From NCBI GenBank assembly GCA_965243175.1, contig OZ251532.1, forward strand, positions 2,914,001 through 2,978,000: a stretch of DNA of 64,000 nt, read 5' to 3'. Position 1 is the stretch's first letter, and every line of letters begins with the position of its first letter. A program made the position numbers and the translations under genes. The notes below the pieces were generated by a model. It was not told where the DNA came from. It did not search any database and saw only the letters and a program-made list of their open reading frames with translations. Source of the stretch: VXYL01 sp965243175 (GTDB taxonomy: Bacteria > Pseudomonadota > Gammaproteobacteria > Pseudomonadales > Azotimanducaceae). Shown here in pieces: positions 1 through 7,342 of the stretch.

Positions 1-270
1 CCACCACGTTCAAGCAGTGATGCTGCCGGGTTCGATAGACGTAGGCGTGCCCCGGCGGCCCGAACAGCACCTCGGTGCGCTTGGTTCGGCCTCTGAAGGC
101 GTGCGCCGCCGGATCGTCGCTCGCCAAGTACGCTTCCGTTTCGACGATTCGCCCGATGCAAGCACCGTGGACGAGCAGTGCGCCGAGCAACCCGGGCGCC
201 ACGTCGCGGGGATCGCGGGCGTAGAAGCGGCGCGGCAAAGGCTCGGCTCGCGGCGGACTCGTCGTGTTCA
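1..270 (-). CDS. mpg: DNA-3-methyladenine glycosylase (AAG/MPG family), 3' end cut by window
   Basis: Ninety codons read leftward from ATG at 270 to the window edge without a stop. The protein shows the AAG-family N-terminal core: RFYARDP at 15-21, GRIVETEAYL at 40-49 with catalytic Glu46 and the base-stacking Tyr48, AHAFRGRT near 57-64 and FGPPGHAYVY near 70-79. The family excises alkylated purines in base-excision repair. The loop after AYVY reads RTRQHHCLNVV and lacks the YG(I/M)H sequence that usually carries the intercalating Tyr. It is divergent from the CDF gene at 304, with 33 bases between. Identity is firm; the C-terminal half is not visible. Confidence 0.88.
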
Positions 271-303
271 TTTGTTAAGGTTCCCGCGCTCAAGGCGGTG
301 CCG

Positions 304-1278
304 ATGCCGTGCGCCGCGACCTTGCGGAGGCTCGCCATCCACAGTCACGCCCACGCCGAAGATGCCACGTCGCCGGACCGCGAGCGACGCCATCGCCGCG
401 CCTTGGGGATGGCGTTCTGGCTGGTGGCGGGCTTCGCGCTGGTGGAACTGGCCGGCGCTTTGGTCGGCAACTCTCTCACTCTCGCTGCGGACGCTGGCCA
501 CATGTTCCTCGATGCGTTGGCGCTCGGCCTCTCCTGGTACGCGATGCGCCTGTCGCTGCGCGAACGAACGGATCGGCTGAGCTACGGCTACCATCGCTAC
601 CAAGTGCTGGCCGCGTTCGTCAACGCCTTGGCGCTGCTCGCCCTCTGCGCGTGGATAGCCTTCGAGGCGGTGGGCCGGCTGCGCGCGCCGCAAGCCATGC
701 TGCCGCTGCCGGTGCTGGGCGTGGCGGCGCTTGGCCTGATCGTGAACCTCGTCGCCTATCGCCTGCTGCACGGCGCCGACAACCTCAACGTCCGCAGTGC
801 CGCCCTGCACGTGCTCGGCGACCTGCTCGGCTCGGTGGCCGCCATCGCCTCGGCGTTGGCGGTGCTCTGGCTGGAGTGGCGCTTCGCGGACCCGCTGCTG
901 GCGTTGGTGATCGTCGCCATTCTGGTGCGCGGGGCAGGGCGTGTGCTGAAAGCGGCCGTCTCCACGCTGCTCGAAGCGACGCCCGCCGGCATCGACCCGG
1001 AGGCGATCCGTACGACGTTGACCAGCGAGGTCGCCGGAGTGGTGGATGTCCACCACGTCCACGCTTGGGAACTCACCCCGGAACGCCCGCTGCTCACGCT
1101 GCACGCGACCGTGGCGGAGAGCGCCGATGCGCATGTCGTCGTTGGCCGCATCAAAGGCGTGCTGCACCACGCCTTCGGCATCGAACACTCCACCGTCCAA
1201 GTGGAACACGGCGACTGCCCGGACGATGGACGACCGGCGGGGGAGAGCCGGTTGGCCGCGCACGAAGGCGCACGGTGA
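304..1278 (+). CDS. Cation diffusion facilitator (zinc/cadmium efflux) transporter
   Basis: 324 residues from ATG 304. The frame stays open upstream, but the family match starts here. A short His-rich cytosolic stretch (HSHAHAED at 13-20) precedes six predicted membrane helices. TM2 carries ADAGHMFLD (about 62-70) and TM5 carries LHVLGD, the paired His/Asp zinc site typical of ZitB/CzcD proteins. A soluble C-terminal domain holds VHHVHAW, as in the dimerisation domain of CDF exporters. These proteins expel Zn2+/Cd2+ in exchange for protons across the inner membrane. The stop codon overlaps the GTG start of dgkA (GTGA), so the two are probably co-translated. Confidence 0.9.
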   Translation: MPCAATLRRLAIHSHAHAEDATSPDRERRHRRALGMAFWLVAGFALVELAGALVGNSLTLAADAGHMFLDALALGLSWYAMRLSLRERTDRLSYGYHRYQVLAAFVNALALLALCAWIAFEAVGRLRAPQAMLPLPVLGVAALGLIVNLVAYRLLHGADNLNVRSAALHVLGDLLGSVAAIASALAVLWLEWRFADPLLALVIVAILVRGAGRVLKAAVSTLLEATPAGIDPEAIRTTLTSEVAGVVDVHHVHAWELTPERPLLTLHATVAESADAHVVVGRIKGVLHHAFGIEHSTVQVEHGDCPDDGRPAGESRLAAHEGAR

Positions 1279-1643
1279 AGTCCGCCCCGTCCGGCCTTCG
1301 ACGCCTGCAAGCCGCGACCGTCTATTCGCTGCGCGGCCTGCGCGCCGCCTGGGCTGGCGAAGCGGCGTTTCGCCAGGAGTGCGTCGTCGGCGCCATTCTG
1401 GTGCCAGCCGCTTTCGTGCTGGCGGAAACCCTCGCCCAAGCCGTGCTGCTCTTGGCCGTCGTCGCCCTCGTGCTGATCGTCGAACTGCTGAACTCCGCCG
1501 TGGAAGCGGCCGTGGACCGCATCGGCGAGGCCCGCCACGAGCTGTCCGCGCGAGCCAAGGACATGGGCTCCGCGGCGGTCTTCGTCAGCCTGCTCGTCTG
1601 TCTTGCGACTTGGGCGCTGGTCGCAGCCAACAGGTTTCTCTGA
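1275..1643 (+). CDS. dgkA: Diacylglycerol kinase
   Basis: 122 residues from GTG 1275, which overlaps the CDF stop by four bases. The length equals that of E. coli DgkA. The conserved block is ELLNSAVEAAVDRIG at 70-84, followed by HELSARAKDMGSAAVF at 88-103; Glu70, Asn73 and Glu77 match the catalytic and metal-binding residues. AAFRQE at 30-35 is also typical. Three hydrophobic helices are visible, as in the trimeric inner-membrane enzyme that phosphorylates diacylglycerol to phosphatidic acid during lipid recycling. The remaining 93 bases to the next gene contain nothing recognisable. Confidence 0.93.
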   Translation: MKSAPSGLRRLQAATVYSLRGLRAAWAGEAAFRQECVVGAILVPAAFVLAETLAQAVLLLAVVALVLIVELLNSAVEAAVDRIGEARHELSARAKDMGSAAVFVSLLVCLATWALVAANRFL

Positions 1644-1736
1644 CCGCGCTGGCCTGGCCGTGGGCGAGAGGAAACCAGCCTTCGGGCGATTCTTGGCGAG
1701 GGCCGGGCATCGATCCAAACGATCATCCCGCTAGGG

Positions 1737-3038
1737 TTAGGGGTCGATTCGCCGCCTCGCGAACTGAATGCAGGCCGTGATGTCCTCGGCCTCCAAATCC
1801 GGCATTTCGTCGAGGATCGCCTCCGGCGAGAGCCCTGCGGCGAGCAGATCGAGCACATCGATTACTCGAATCCGCATGCCGCGGATGCATGGCCGGCCGC
1901 CGCATTGCTGCGGGTTCGCCGTGATGCGATCGGCGATGACGACGCTAGCAGGCTGTGTGCTCTCCTTGAGTGTGCGCGCACCGAGTGCGCCCTGTGCGTT
2001 TCGGCTCGGGAGTCGCTCGATCACCTGCGCCGCGAAATCCCGTGCGTAGTCGCCGTCGCCAGGCGCTGGCGTGGGCACGGGATGGGGCACCACGATCTCG
2101 ATGGGCAGGTCGAGGTCCAGAATCGCCAGCAACTGCTCTCGAATCGCCGCGAACGGGCCGTGCAGCGCGAAGGCGTTGGTCGCCGCGTCGGGCAGGAAGT
2201 CCACCAAGCGGCCGGCCGCTTCCATGTCGCGAGCGTGGTGGAAGTCCGGCCACACTTGCCGCTTAAGGGTCGCCACGTCCTCGCCGTTCCACGGCAGGCC
2301 GAGATTGGCGAACAGGGCCGGCGAGTATTCGTAGTAGCCGGCGGCAACGGCGCGGGCGATGCGGCCCACTCGGGCGGCGTCGTCGCCGAACACCGTGTGG
2401 AAGACGCAGCCGATTCGCACCTCGCCAGCGGGTCGTCCCGCGTCGCGTTCGCCCGCTCGCACGGCGTCGACGGCGAGGTGCAGGTTCTCGGGGTGGACGC
2501 CGACGCGAATGAACACGCCATCCGCCACCCTGCCGGCCATGCGTAACGTCTTCGGGCCTTGCGCGGCGATCCACACGGGAACCGCAGCGGCGTGGTTCAG
2601 GCGGGCTGGCCGTGCTGCGGCGACATCCAGCCGCTCGCCGCGGTTCAGGGCGCGGATCGTCGTGACGGCGCGCTCCAACTCCGCCACCGTGGCCGGGCGC
2701 TTGCCCATCAGCCGCACGGCGGTGTCGCCAACGCCCATGCCAAGCAGCGTTCGCCCAGGCCGAAGCCGATCCACCGTGGCGATGGAACCGGCGATCACCG
2801 CTGGGTGCCGCATCACCGGATTCTCGATCAGTGGCCCGAGGATGATGTCCTCGGTCGCTTCCAACGCATGGGCGAGCAGCACAAAGGGGTCCTGCACCAG
2901 CAGCGGGGACGAGGGGATGAAGCCGTAGCGCCAGCCGAGCGCTTCCAAGCGTCGTGCGTCCTCGGCGAATCTTGCTGGCGTGCGCAAATCCAGCCGATTC
3001 AAGCCGAACGCCACGGCGCGACGGGGCAGTGCCGTCAT
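1737..3038 (-). CDS. LLM-class flavin-dependent oxidoreductase fused to C-terminal DUF433 domain
   Basis: 433 residues from ATG 3038, chosen because TTGGAG lies eight bases upstream; an in-frame GTG at 3059 is an alternative. Residues 1 to about 335 form a bacterial-luciferase-like TIM barrel (GRTLLGMGVGDTAVRLMGKR, PVWIAAQGPKTLRMAG), the F420/FMN monooxygenase fold. After a linker rich in Ala, Gly and Arg, the last 70 residues (DRITANPQQCGGRPCIRG, then DVLDLLAAGLSPEAIL) are a complete DUF433 domain, normally the free-standing antitoxin partner of DUF5615 PIN-like toxins. No DUF5615 gene lies nearby. The fusion could come from loss of a stop codon. Substrate unknown. Confidence 0.8.
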   Translation of the reverse strand: MTALPRRAVAFGLNRLDLRTPARFAEDARRLEALGWRYGFIPSSPLLVQDPFVLLAHALEATEDIILGPLIENPVMRHPAVIAGSIATVDRLRPGRTLLGMGVGDTAVRLMGKRPATVAELERAVTTIRALNRGERLDVAAARPARLNHAAAVPVWIAAQGPKTLRMAGRVADGVFIRVGVHPENLHLAVDAVRAGERDAGRPAGEVRIGCVFHTVFGDDAARVGRIARAVAAGYYEYSPALFANLGLPWNGEDVATLKRQVWPDFHHARDMEAAGRLVDFLPDAATNAFALHGPFAAIREQLLAILDLDLPIEIVVPHPVPTPAPGDGDYARDFAAQVIERLPSRNAQGALGARTLKESTQPASVVIADRITANPQQCGGRPCIRGMRIRVIDVLDLLAAGLSPEAILDEMPDLEAEDITACIQFARRRIDP

Positions 3039-3109
3039 CGGTGTGCTCCAAGTCGGCACGGGCCTCCCAGTCTACCAACCTGCACGCCCGACGCTTGCCG
3101 CTGAACGGC

Positions 3110-3115
3110 TATGAT
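3110..3115 (+). promoter_or_regulatory. Candidate -10 box (TATGAT), leaderless layout
   Basis: TATGAT lies six bases before the ATG of the AAA ATPase at 3122, which has no ribosome-binding site. A start site about seven bases below the -10 box would place the transcript end at the start codon. No convincing -35 is visible. The same arrangement recurs at 12688, 24128, 55086 and 59626. Confidence 0.4.
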
Positions 3116-3121
3116 GAACGC

Positions 3122-4294
3122 ATGGACGGTGGACACGGGCTCGGCATAGGCGACGAACGCGATCCGCCGCCTCACTTCGCTGGCCGCAAGGAGGAACTGG
3201 GCTGGCTGCACGAGCAGCTGGATCGCGTTTGCCACGGCGATGGCGCGAGTGGGGGCATCAATCTCGTCGTCGGGACCCCTGGCGCGGGGAAGACGCACCT
3301 TGCCAAGGAGTTCGCGAAGCGCGTCGGGGCGGCGAGGCGCTCCGACCGCATCGAGGTCGCTGCCAAACTCACGGACACCAGCATGCTCGGTATGGACGAC
3401 GCGCTGCTGTTCTTGGAGATCGCCAAGACGCTTGGCGAGGAGAAAGACGGCCGCAAGGTCGCGGACCTCGACGCCAAGACCACCGGGCGGCAGTTCGGCA
3501 TGCAGGGCCTCAAGTACGGCAGCACGAAGGAGGTCGCGCGCAGCACCGGGCGCTTGGCCAGCCTGCTCGAAACGTCCCGCGAACGCGGCTTGTGGAAGCG
3601 CAAGGCGCTGGTGTTGATGTTCGACGAGCTGCAGACGATCACGAATCGCCAAGCCGCTTCGCTGGCCACGCTGCACCAGGGCCTGCACGGCTGCCCGATC
3701 ATGCTGGTCGGCATTGGCTTGCAGCACTCGCAGGCGGTACTGGCCGAGCAGGGTATTTCCAGGACCAAGCGGCCATGCCAGTTGGGATGCTTGAGCCGCG
3801 AGGAATCCTTCGAAGCCATCCAGCGCGGCTTCGAGAAGGCGGTGGGCGAGATGCCGAGCGCCGTGGCGGAGAAGCTGGCCGATGCCAGCCAAGGCTTCCC
3901 GCAGCACATCAACGGCTACCTTCAAGGTGCCCAAGCGGCCTACCGCAAGCATGGTGGCCTGCACTCGGAAGCCGCGCTGGTGGACGCGCTGGCGTTGGGC
4001 GACGACATCCGCATCGCCTACTACAACGCCCGCTTGAGCGCGAGCAGAGTGCGCGACGAGATGATCGCGCTGGTAGGCGCGATGGCTGGCACGGAGAGCA
4101 TGCGCCGGCGCGAGGCCGAACATGCCGTTGCGATTGCAGACGCCGAGTTCGACGGTCGCGAGGCCGTCGAACGCGCCATCCGTCACGGCGTACTGACTCA
4201 GACCGATGAAGACCGAGTGCTGTTCGGCATTCCCTCGTTCCGCAAACACATGGTGGAGCAGTGGCGGGACGCGGAGCGGGAGAGGCGCACCTAG
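3122..4294 (+). CDS. AAA-family ATPase, function unknown
   Basis: 390 residues from ATG 3122. FAGRKEELGWL at 19-29 is the N-terminal motif of ORC1/STAND-like AAA_16 ATPases. Walker A is GTPGAGKTH at 51-59, Walker B is LVLMFDELQ near 162-170, and a sensor-like LVGIG follows. The C-terminal third (SQGFPQHINGYLQGAQ onward, near 258) looks like the lid plus a winged-helix-like region. There is no nuclease, transposase or membrane domain to suggest a role. It converges on the amidase gene, the two stop codons sharing bases 4291-4294. It may be a stand-alone member of the TniB/ExeA-like or archaeal-type ATPases; the biochemical role is not assignable. Confidence 0.7.
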   Translation: MDGGHGLGIGDERDPPPHFAGRKEELGWLHEQLDRVCHGDGASGGINLVVGTPGAGKTHLAKEFAKRVGAARRSDRIEVAAKLTDTSMLGMDDALLFLEIAKTLGEEKDGRKVADLDAKTTGRQFGMQGLKYGSTKEVARSTGRLASLLETSRERGLWKRKALVLMFDELQTITNRQAASLATLHQGLHGCPIMLVGIGLQHSQAVLAEQGISRTKRPCQLGCLSREESFEAIQRGFEKAVGEMPSAVAEKLADASQGFPQHINGYLQGAQAAYRKHGGLHSEAALVDALALGDDIRIAYYNARLSASRVRDEMIALVGAMAGTESMRRREAEHAVAIADAEFDGREAVERAIRHGVLTQTDEDRVLFGIPSFRKHMVEQWRDAERERRT

Positions 4295-5685
4295 ACCGAG
4301 AGCGGGGGCGTGTCCTCTACTGATCGAACAACCGCCTCGACGGCCTTGGCGGCTCGCAGCAGGAAGACGTCCGAGCGCAGCGGCGCGATCAGCTGCGCGC
4401 CGAGCGGCAGGCCGTCGCGGAAGCCTGCTGGCAGGGAGAGGGCGGGGCAGCAGGTGACGGTGATCCAGCTGCAGCTTTCCATCCATTCGATGTAGGTGTT
4501 CATGCGCTGGCCTTCGATTTCGCGCACCCAGTCGACGTCGATGTCGAAGGGAAGCACCTGGGTGGTCGGGCCGATCAGCAAGTCCACGTCCTCGAAGAAC
4601 TCGCCAACGCGCTCCACCAAGGCGGTTCGAGCGCGAACCACCCAGTCGTAGTCGTCGAGCGAGAGTTCCAAGCCGGCGTCGAGATTCCAGACGATGGTGT
4701 CCTTCAACTCCGCCCGTTGCGCGGCGGTGAACGCGCCGAATCGCCGCCGGAAGCCGTCGGCGCGCAGGACGTGGAAGATGCGCCGGGCGTCGCTCAAGTC
4801 CGGCGTTGCGTCCACCACGGCGGCGCCGGCATCGGCCAAACGCTGCCGCAATGCGCCGATGGCCTCGCGGATTGGCCGCTGCACCGGCAGACCGCCGAAG
4901 TCCTCAGTCACCGCTATGCGCAGGTTGGCGAGATTCACGGGCTCCAGCGGCAGAAGAGAATCCAGCGCCGGCAGGCCGTTCGGAATGCGCGAGTCGGGCC
5001 CGGCAAGCACGGAGAACAAAAGCGCGGCGTCGTCCACGGTGCGCGCCATCGGGCCAGCGGTGGAGAGGTCCGACCACGGATTCCCAGGCCACAGCGGTAC
5101 GCGCCCCGGCGACGGTCGAAAGCCCACGACGTTGCAGAACGCGGCCGGATTGCGCAGCGAACCGCCGGTGTCGCTGCCGTCCGCGACCGGCACCATGCCC
5201 GCGGCCAAGGCCACTGCCGCGCCGCCGCTGCTGCCGCCGCAGGTCTTGCCGAGGTGGTAGGGATTGCGCGTGGCGCCGAAGACGCGGTTGAAGGTGTGCG
5301 AACCGGCGCCGAACTCCGGCGTGTTGGTCTTGCCGATGGTCACCGCGCCAGCGCGCCGCATCCGTTCGACGATGAGGTCGTCGCGTTCCGGCACATGGTT
5401 CGCGTACAGCGGCGAGCCGTAGGTGGTACGGATGCCCTTGGTGGCGACCAGATCCTTGTGCGCGACGGGCAGGCCGGCGAGCACGCCATCGTGCGGCGAT
5501 CCGCTGTCCAAGGCATCCGCCTGGGCGCGCGCCGCCTCGAACGTCGTGGTGACGATGGCGTTCAGCGCCGGATTGACGGCCCCGATACGAGCGATGTGCG
5601 CGTCCAGCGTTTCGCGGCAGCCGATCTCCCGGCTCGCGATCAGCCGTCGCAGTTCGGTGGCGGAGAGCGAGCAGGGATCGGTCAT
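4291..5685 (-). CDS. Amidase-signature family amidohydrolase
   Basis: 464 residues from ATG 5685. The amidase signature is complete: HKD with Lys77, GSSGG with cis-Ser152, and DTGGS with nucleophile Ser176, giving the Lys-cisSer-Ser triad with normal spacing. The family hydrolyses amides such as aliphatic or aryl amides and lactam rings; GatA is a relative, but the usual GatB/C partners are absent and sequence context favours a general amidase. It is last in a leftward run with the nitroreductase (40-base gap), which suggests a shared transcript. Exact substrate unknown. Confidence 0.88.
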   Translation of the reverse strand: MTDPCSLSATELRRLIASREIGCRETLDAHIARIGAVNPALNAIVTTTFEAARAQADALDSGSPHDGVLAGLPVAHKDLVATKGIRTTYGSPLYANHVPERDDLIVERMRRAGAVTIGKTNTPEFGAGSHTFNRVFGATRNPYHLGKTCGGSSGGAAVALAAGMVPVADGSDTGGSLRNPAAFCNVVGFRPSPGRVPLWPGNPWSDLSTAGPMARTVDDAALLFSVLAGPDSRIPNGLPALDSLLPLEPVNLANLRIAVTEDFGGLPVQRPIREAIGALRQRLADAGAAVVDATPDLSDARRIFHVLRADGFRRRFGAFTAAQRAELKDTIVWNLDAGLELSLDDYDWVVRARTALVERVGEFFEDVDLLIGPTTQVLPFDIDVDWVREIEGQRMNTYIEWMESCSWITVTCCPALSLPAGFRDGLPLGAQLIAPLRSDVFLLRAAKAVEAVVRSVEDTPPLSV

Positions 5686-5725
5686 GGGCGAAGGGCGTCT
5701 CGAACGAGGCCGTGGAAGCCGGGCG

Positions 5726-6370
5726 TCAGGCGCGCCAGGCGTTCCAATGCGTGATGGTCGCCACGTTCGGGCGCGATGCTGGCTTGAAGTCCGTGCCAAC
5801 CGTGTACGCCACCGGCAGCAAGGCCGTCTGCACCACGTCGTCGGGCAGCCCCAGAATCGCCGCGGCGTCCTTCTCGAAGCCCAGATGCAGCGTCGTCAGG
5901 CACGATCCCAGGCCCCGGGAACGCAGCGCCAGCTGGAAGCTCCACACCGCCGGATAGATGGATGCGTAGTAGCCGCCGAGCGCCGGAACGCTGGCCGTGG
6001 CTGGCGGGCGGCCTTGCAGACACGGCACCACATGCACCGGCACCTCGTGCAGATGCTCCATCAGGTACAGCGCCGAACTGAAGACGCGCGCCGTCTGCTT
6101 GTTGCCGGACTTCTGCGCCGTTTCGCCGGCCGAGGTGAGGTAGGGTTCGCCAGCGCGTCGGTAGAGGTCCGCCAGCGCCTTGCGCTTGTCCGCGTCGTCC
6201 ACCACCACCCAGCGCCAGTTCTGGCTGTTCGAGCCGGTCGGCGCCTGAACGGCGAGTTGCAGGCACTCCTCCACCACCTCCCGCGGCACCGGGCGGTTCA
6301 GGTCGAGGCGCTTGCGAACCGCTCTGGTGGTGGAGAGCAGTTCGTCGCAAGTGTCGATGTCCAAAGCCAT
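5726..6370 (-). CDS. Nitroreductase-family FMN oxidoreductase
   Basis: 214 residues from ATG 6370, preceded by CAGGAGAA five to eight bases upstream. TTRAVRKRLDLNRPVPREVV near 15-34 and QAPTGSNSQNWRW near 43-55 are the N-terminal FMN-binding elements of the family. SRGLGSCLTT (about 154-163) and the GLPDD segment are the usual C-terminal elements. Proteins of this kind dimerise and use NAD(P)H to reduce nitroaromatics, quinones or enones. It lies 24 bases after the AlkD-like gene and 40 before the amidase. The natural substrate cannot be read from the sequence. Confidence 0.87.
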   Translation of the reverse strand: MALDIDTCDELLSTTRAVRKRLDLNRPVPREVVEECLQLAVQAPTGSNSQNWRWVVVDDADKRKALADLYRRAGEPYLTSAGETAQKSGNKQTARVFSSALYLMEHLHEVPVHVVPCLQGRPPATASVPALGGYYASIYPAVWSFQLALRSRGLGSCLTTLHLGFEKDAAAILGLPDDVVQTALLPVAYTVGTDFKPASRPNVATITHWNAWRA

Positions 6371-6394
6371 CACGTTCTCCTGTGTCGAAGGCGC

Positions 6395-7156
6395 CTAGGG
6401 TACCGCGTCCACCACGCCCTGCTTGAGCAGCACCTTCAACGCCTCGCGCTTGCTCAGGCCGGCCAAGCGATCGGCGCGCTGCCGCACGAAGTCGATCACG
6501 AAGCGGGGTTTGGTCTTCGAGTATTCGCGCAGCGCCCAGCCGATGCCCTTGCGTAGGAAGAACCGCGCCTCGCGCCGCGTGCCGCCTTGGGTGGCTTGCG
6601 CGGGATCGTCGATGGACGGTTCGATGGCGTCCGCGAGCAGCCGCTCGTCGGTGGCTTCCTTGAACTTGAGCTGCGCGAGAATGGCGGTGCGCCGTCTCCA
6701 GAAATCGTCGTCCACGGCCCAGCGGCGCAGCAGTGGCGCAGCGCGTACCGGATCCGTTCTCAAGACGGCGCCCATGGCGTTGATGGCGAGGGCATCGCCC
6801 GTGTCCCACCAGGCGCCGTCGACGATCATCTCTTCGATCAACGGCAGGGAGTCGAGCGTCAGCCAAGCGCCGAAGCCCGGCGCCAGAAGCACCTCCACGG
6901 CGGCGTAGCGCTGTTCGCGATGCGTGGCGTTGCGCCAAAGGAAACCCACGGCCTCGCGCCAGATCTCGGCATCGTCGAGGGCGTAGCGCGGCAGGATTGC
7001 TCGTACAAGCCGCCGCACGGTCGGCACCGGAACGCCGTGGAACGGCATCGCGGACTTCATGTACGCCTGCTGGCCCCGCGCCCGTTGCGGGTCCCCAGCG
7101 CGGGACAACGCCGCGGCCATCTCGTGCGCCAACGCAACGACCGTCGAATCGGCCAC
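6395..7156 (-). CDS. DNA alkylation repair protein, AlkD-like HEAT family
   Basis: 253 residues from GTG 7156; ATG 7120 is an alternative start that omits twelve residues. The protein is built of short alpha-helical repeats, with YMKSAMPFHGVPVPTVRRL near 33-51, EEMIVDGAWWDTGDALA near 109-125 and FWRRRTAILAQL near 154-165. These match the DNA alkylation repair enzyme domain (PF08713), which excises bulky cationic N3/N7-alkyl purines without base flipping. The tail RKGIGWALREYSKTKP is highly typical. It follows the bTHX gene by 28 bases. With mpg at the window start it gives this genome two unrelated alkyl-base glycosylases. Confidence 0.88.
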   Translation of the reverse strand: MADSTVVALAHEMAAALSRAGDPQRARGQQAYMKSAMPFHGVPVPTVRRLVRAILPRYALDDAEIWREAVGFLWRNATHREQRYAAVEVLLAPGFGAWLTLDSLPLIEEMIVDGAWWDTGDALAINAMGAVLRTDPVRAAPLLRRWAVDDDFWRRRTAILAQLKFKEATDERLLADAIEPSIDDPAQATQGGTRREARFFLRKGIGWALREYSKTKPRFVIDFVRQRADRLAGLSKREALKVLLKQGVVDAVP

Positions 7157-7184
7157 GGCAGCGCTCGGCTCTCTTGCGAGCGGG

Positions 7185-7292
7185 CTAGCCCTTCTTGCCG
7201 TCCTTCCCTTGGTTCTTCTTGCGCTTGCGCGTGTTGCCGAACGTGCCGCGCACGATCTTGCCCCGCTTGGAGCGAATGTCTCCCTTGCCCAT
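7185..7292 (-). CDS. 30S ribosomal protein bTHX
   Basis: A 35-residue, strongly basic protein starting at ATG 7292 with GGAGG four bases before the start codon region. MGKGDIRSKRGKIVRGTFGN is the hallmark N-terminus of the bTHX/Thx family, small proteins that bind in a cavity of the 30S head. The Lys/Arg-rich tail ends GKDGKKG. It is too short for most gene finders and sits alone between the acyl-CoA carboxylase and the AlkD-like gene, 50 and 28 bases away. Motif recognition is strong; whether it is essential here cannot be told. Confidence 0.85.
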   Translation of the reverse strand: MGKGDIRSKRGKIVRGTFGNTRKRKKNQGKDGKKG

Positions 7293-7342
7293 GCGGCCTC
7301 CGCTTCTAGGAACGCCAATCGTAACCCACGCCTTCGCCCTGG

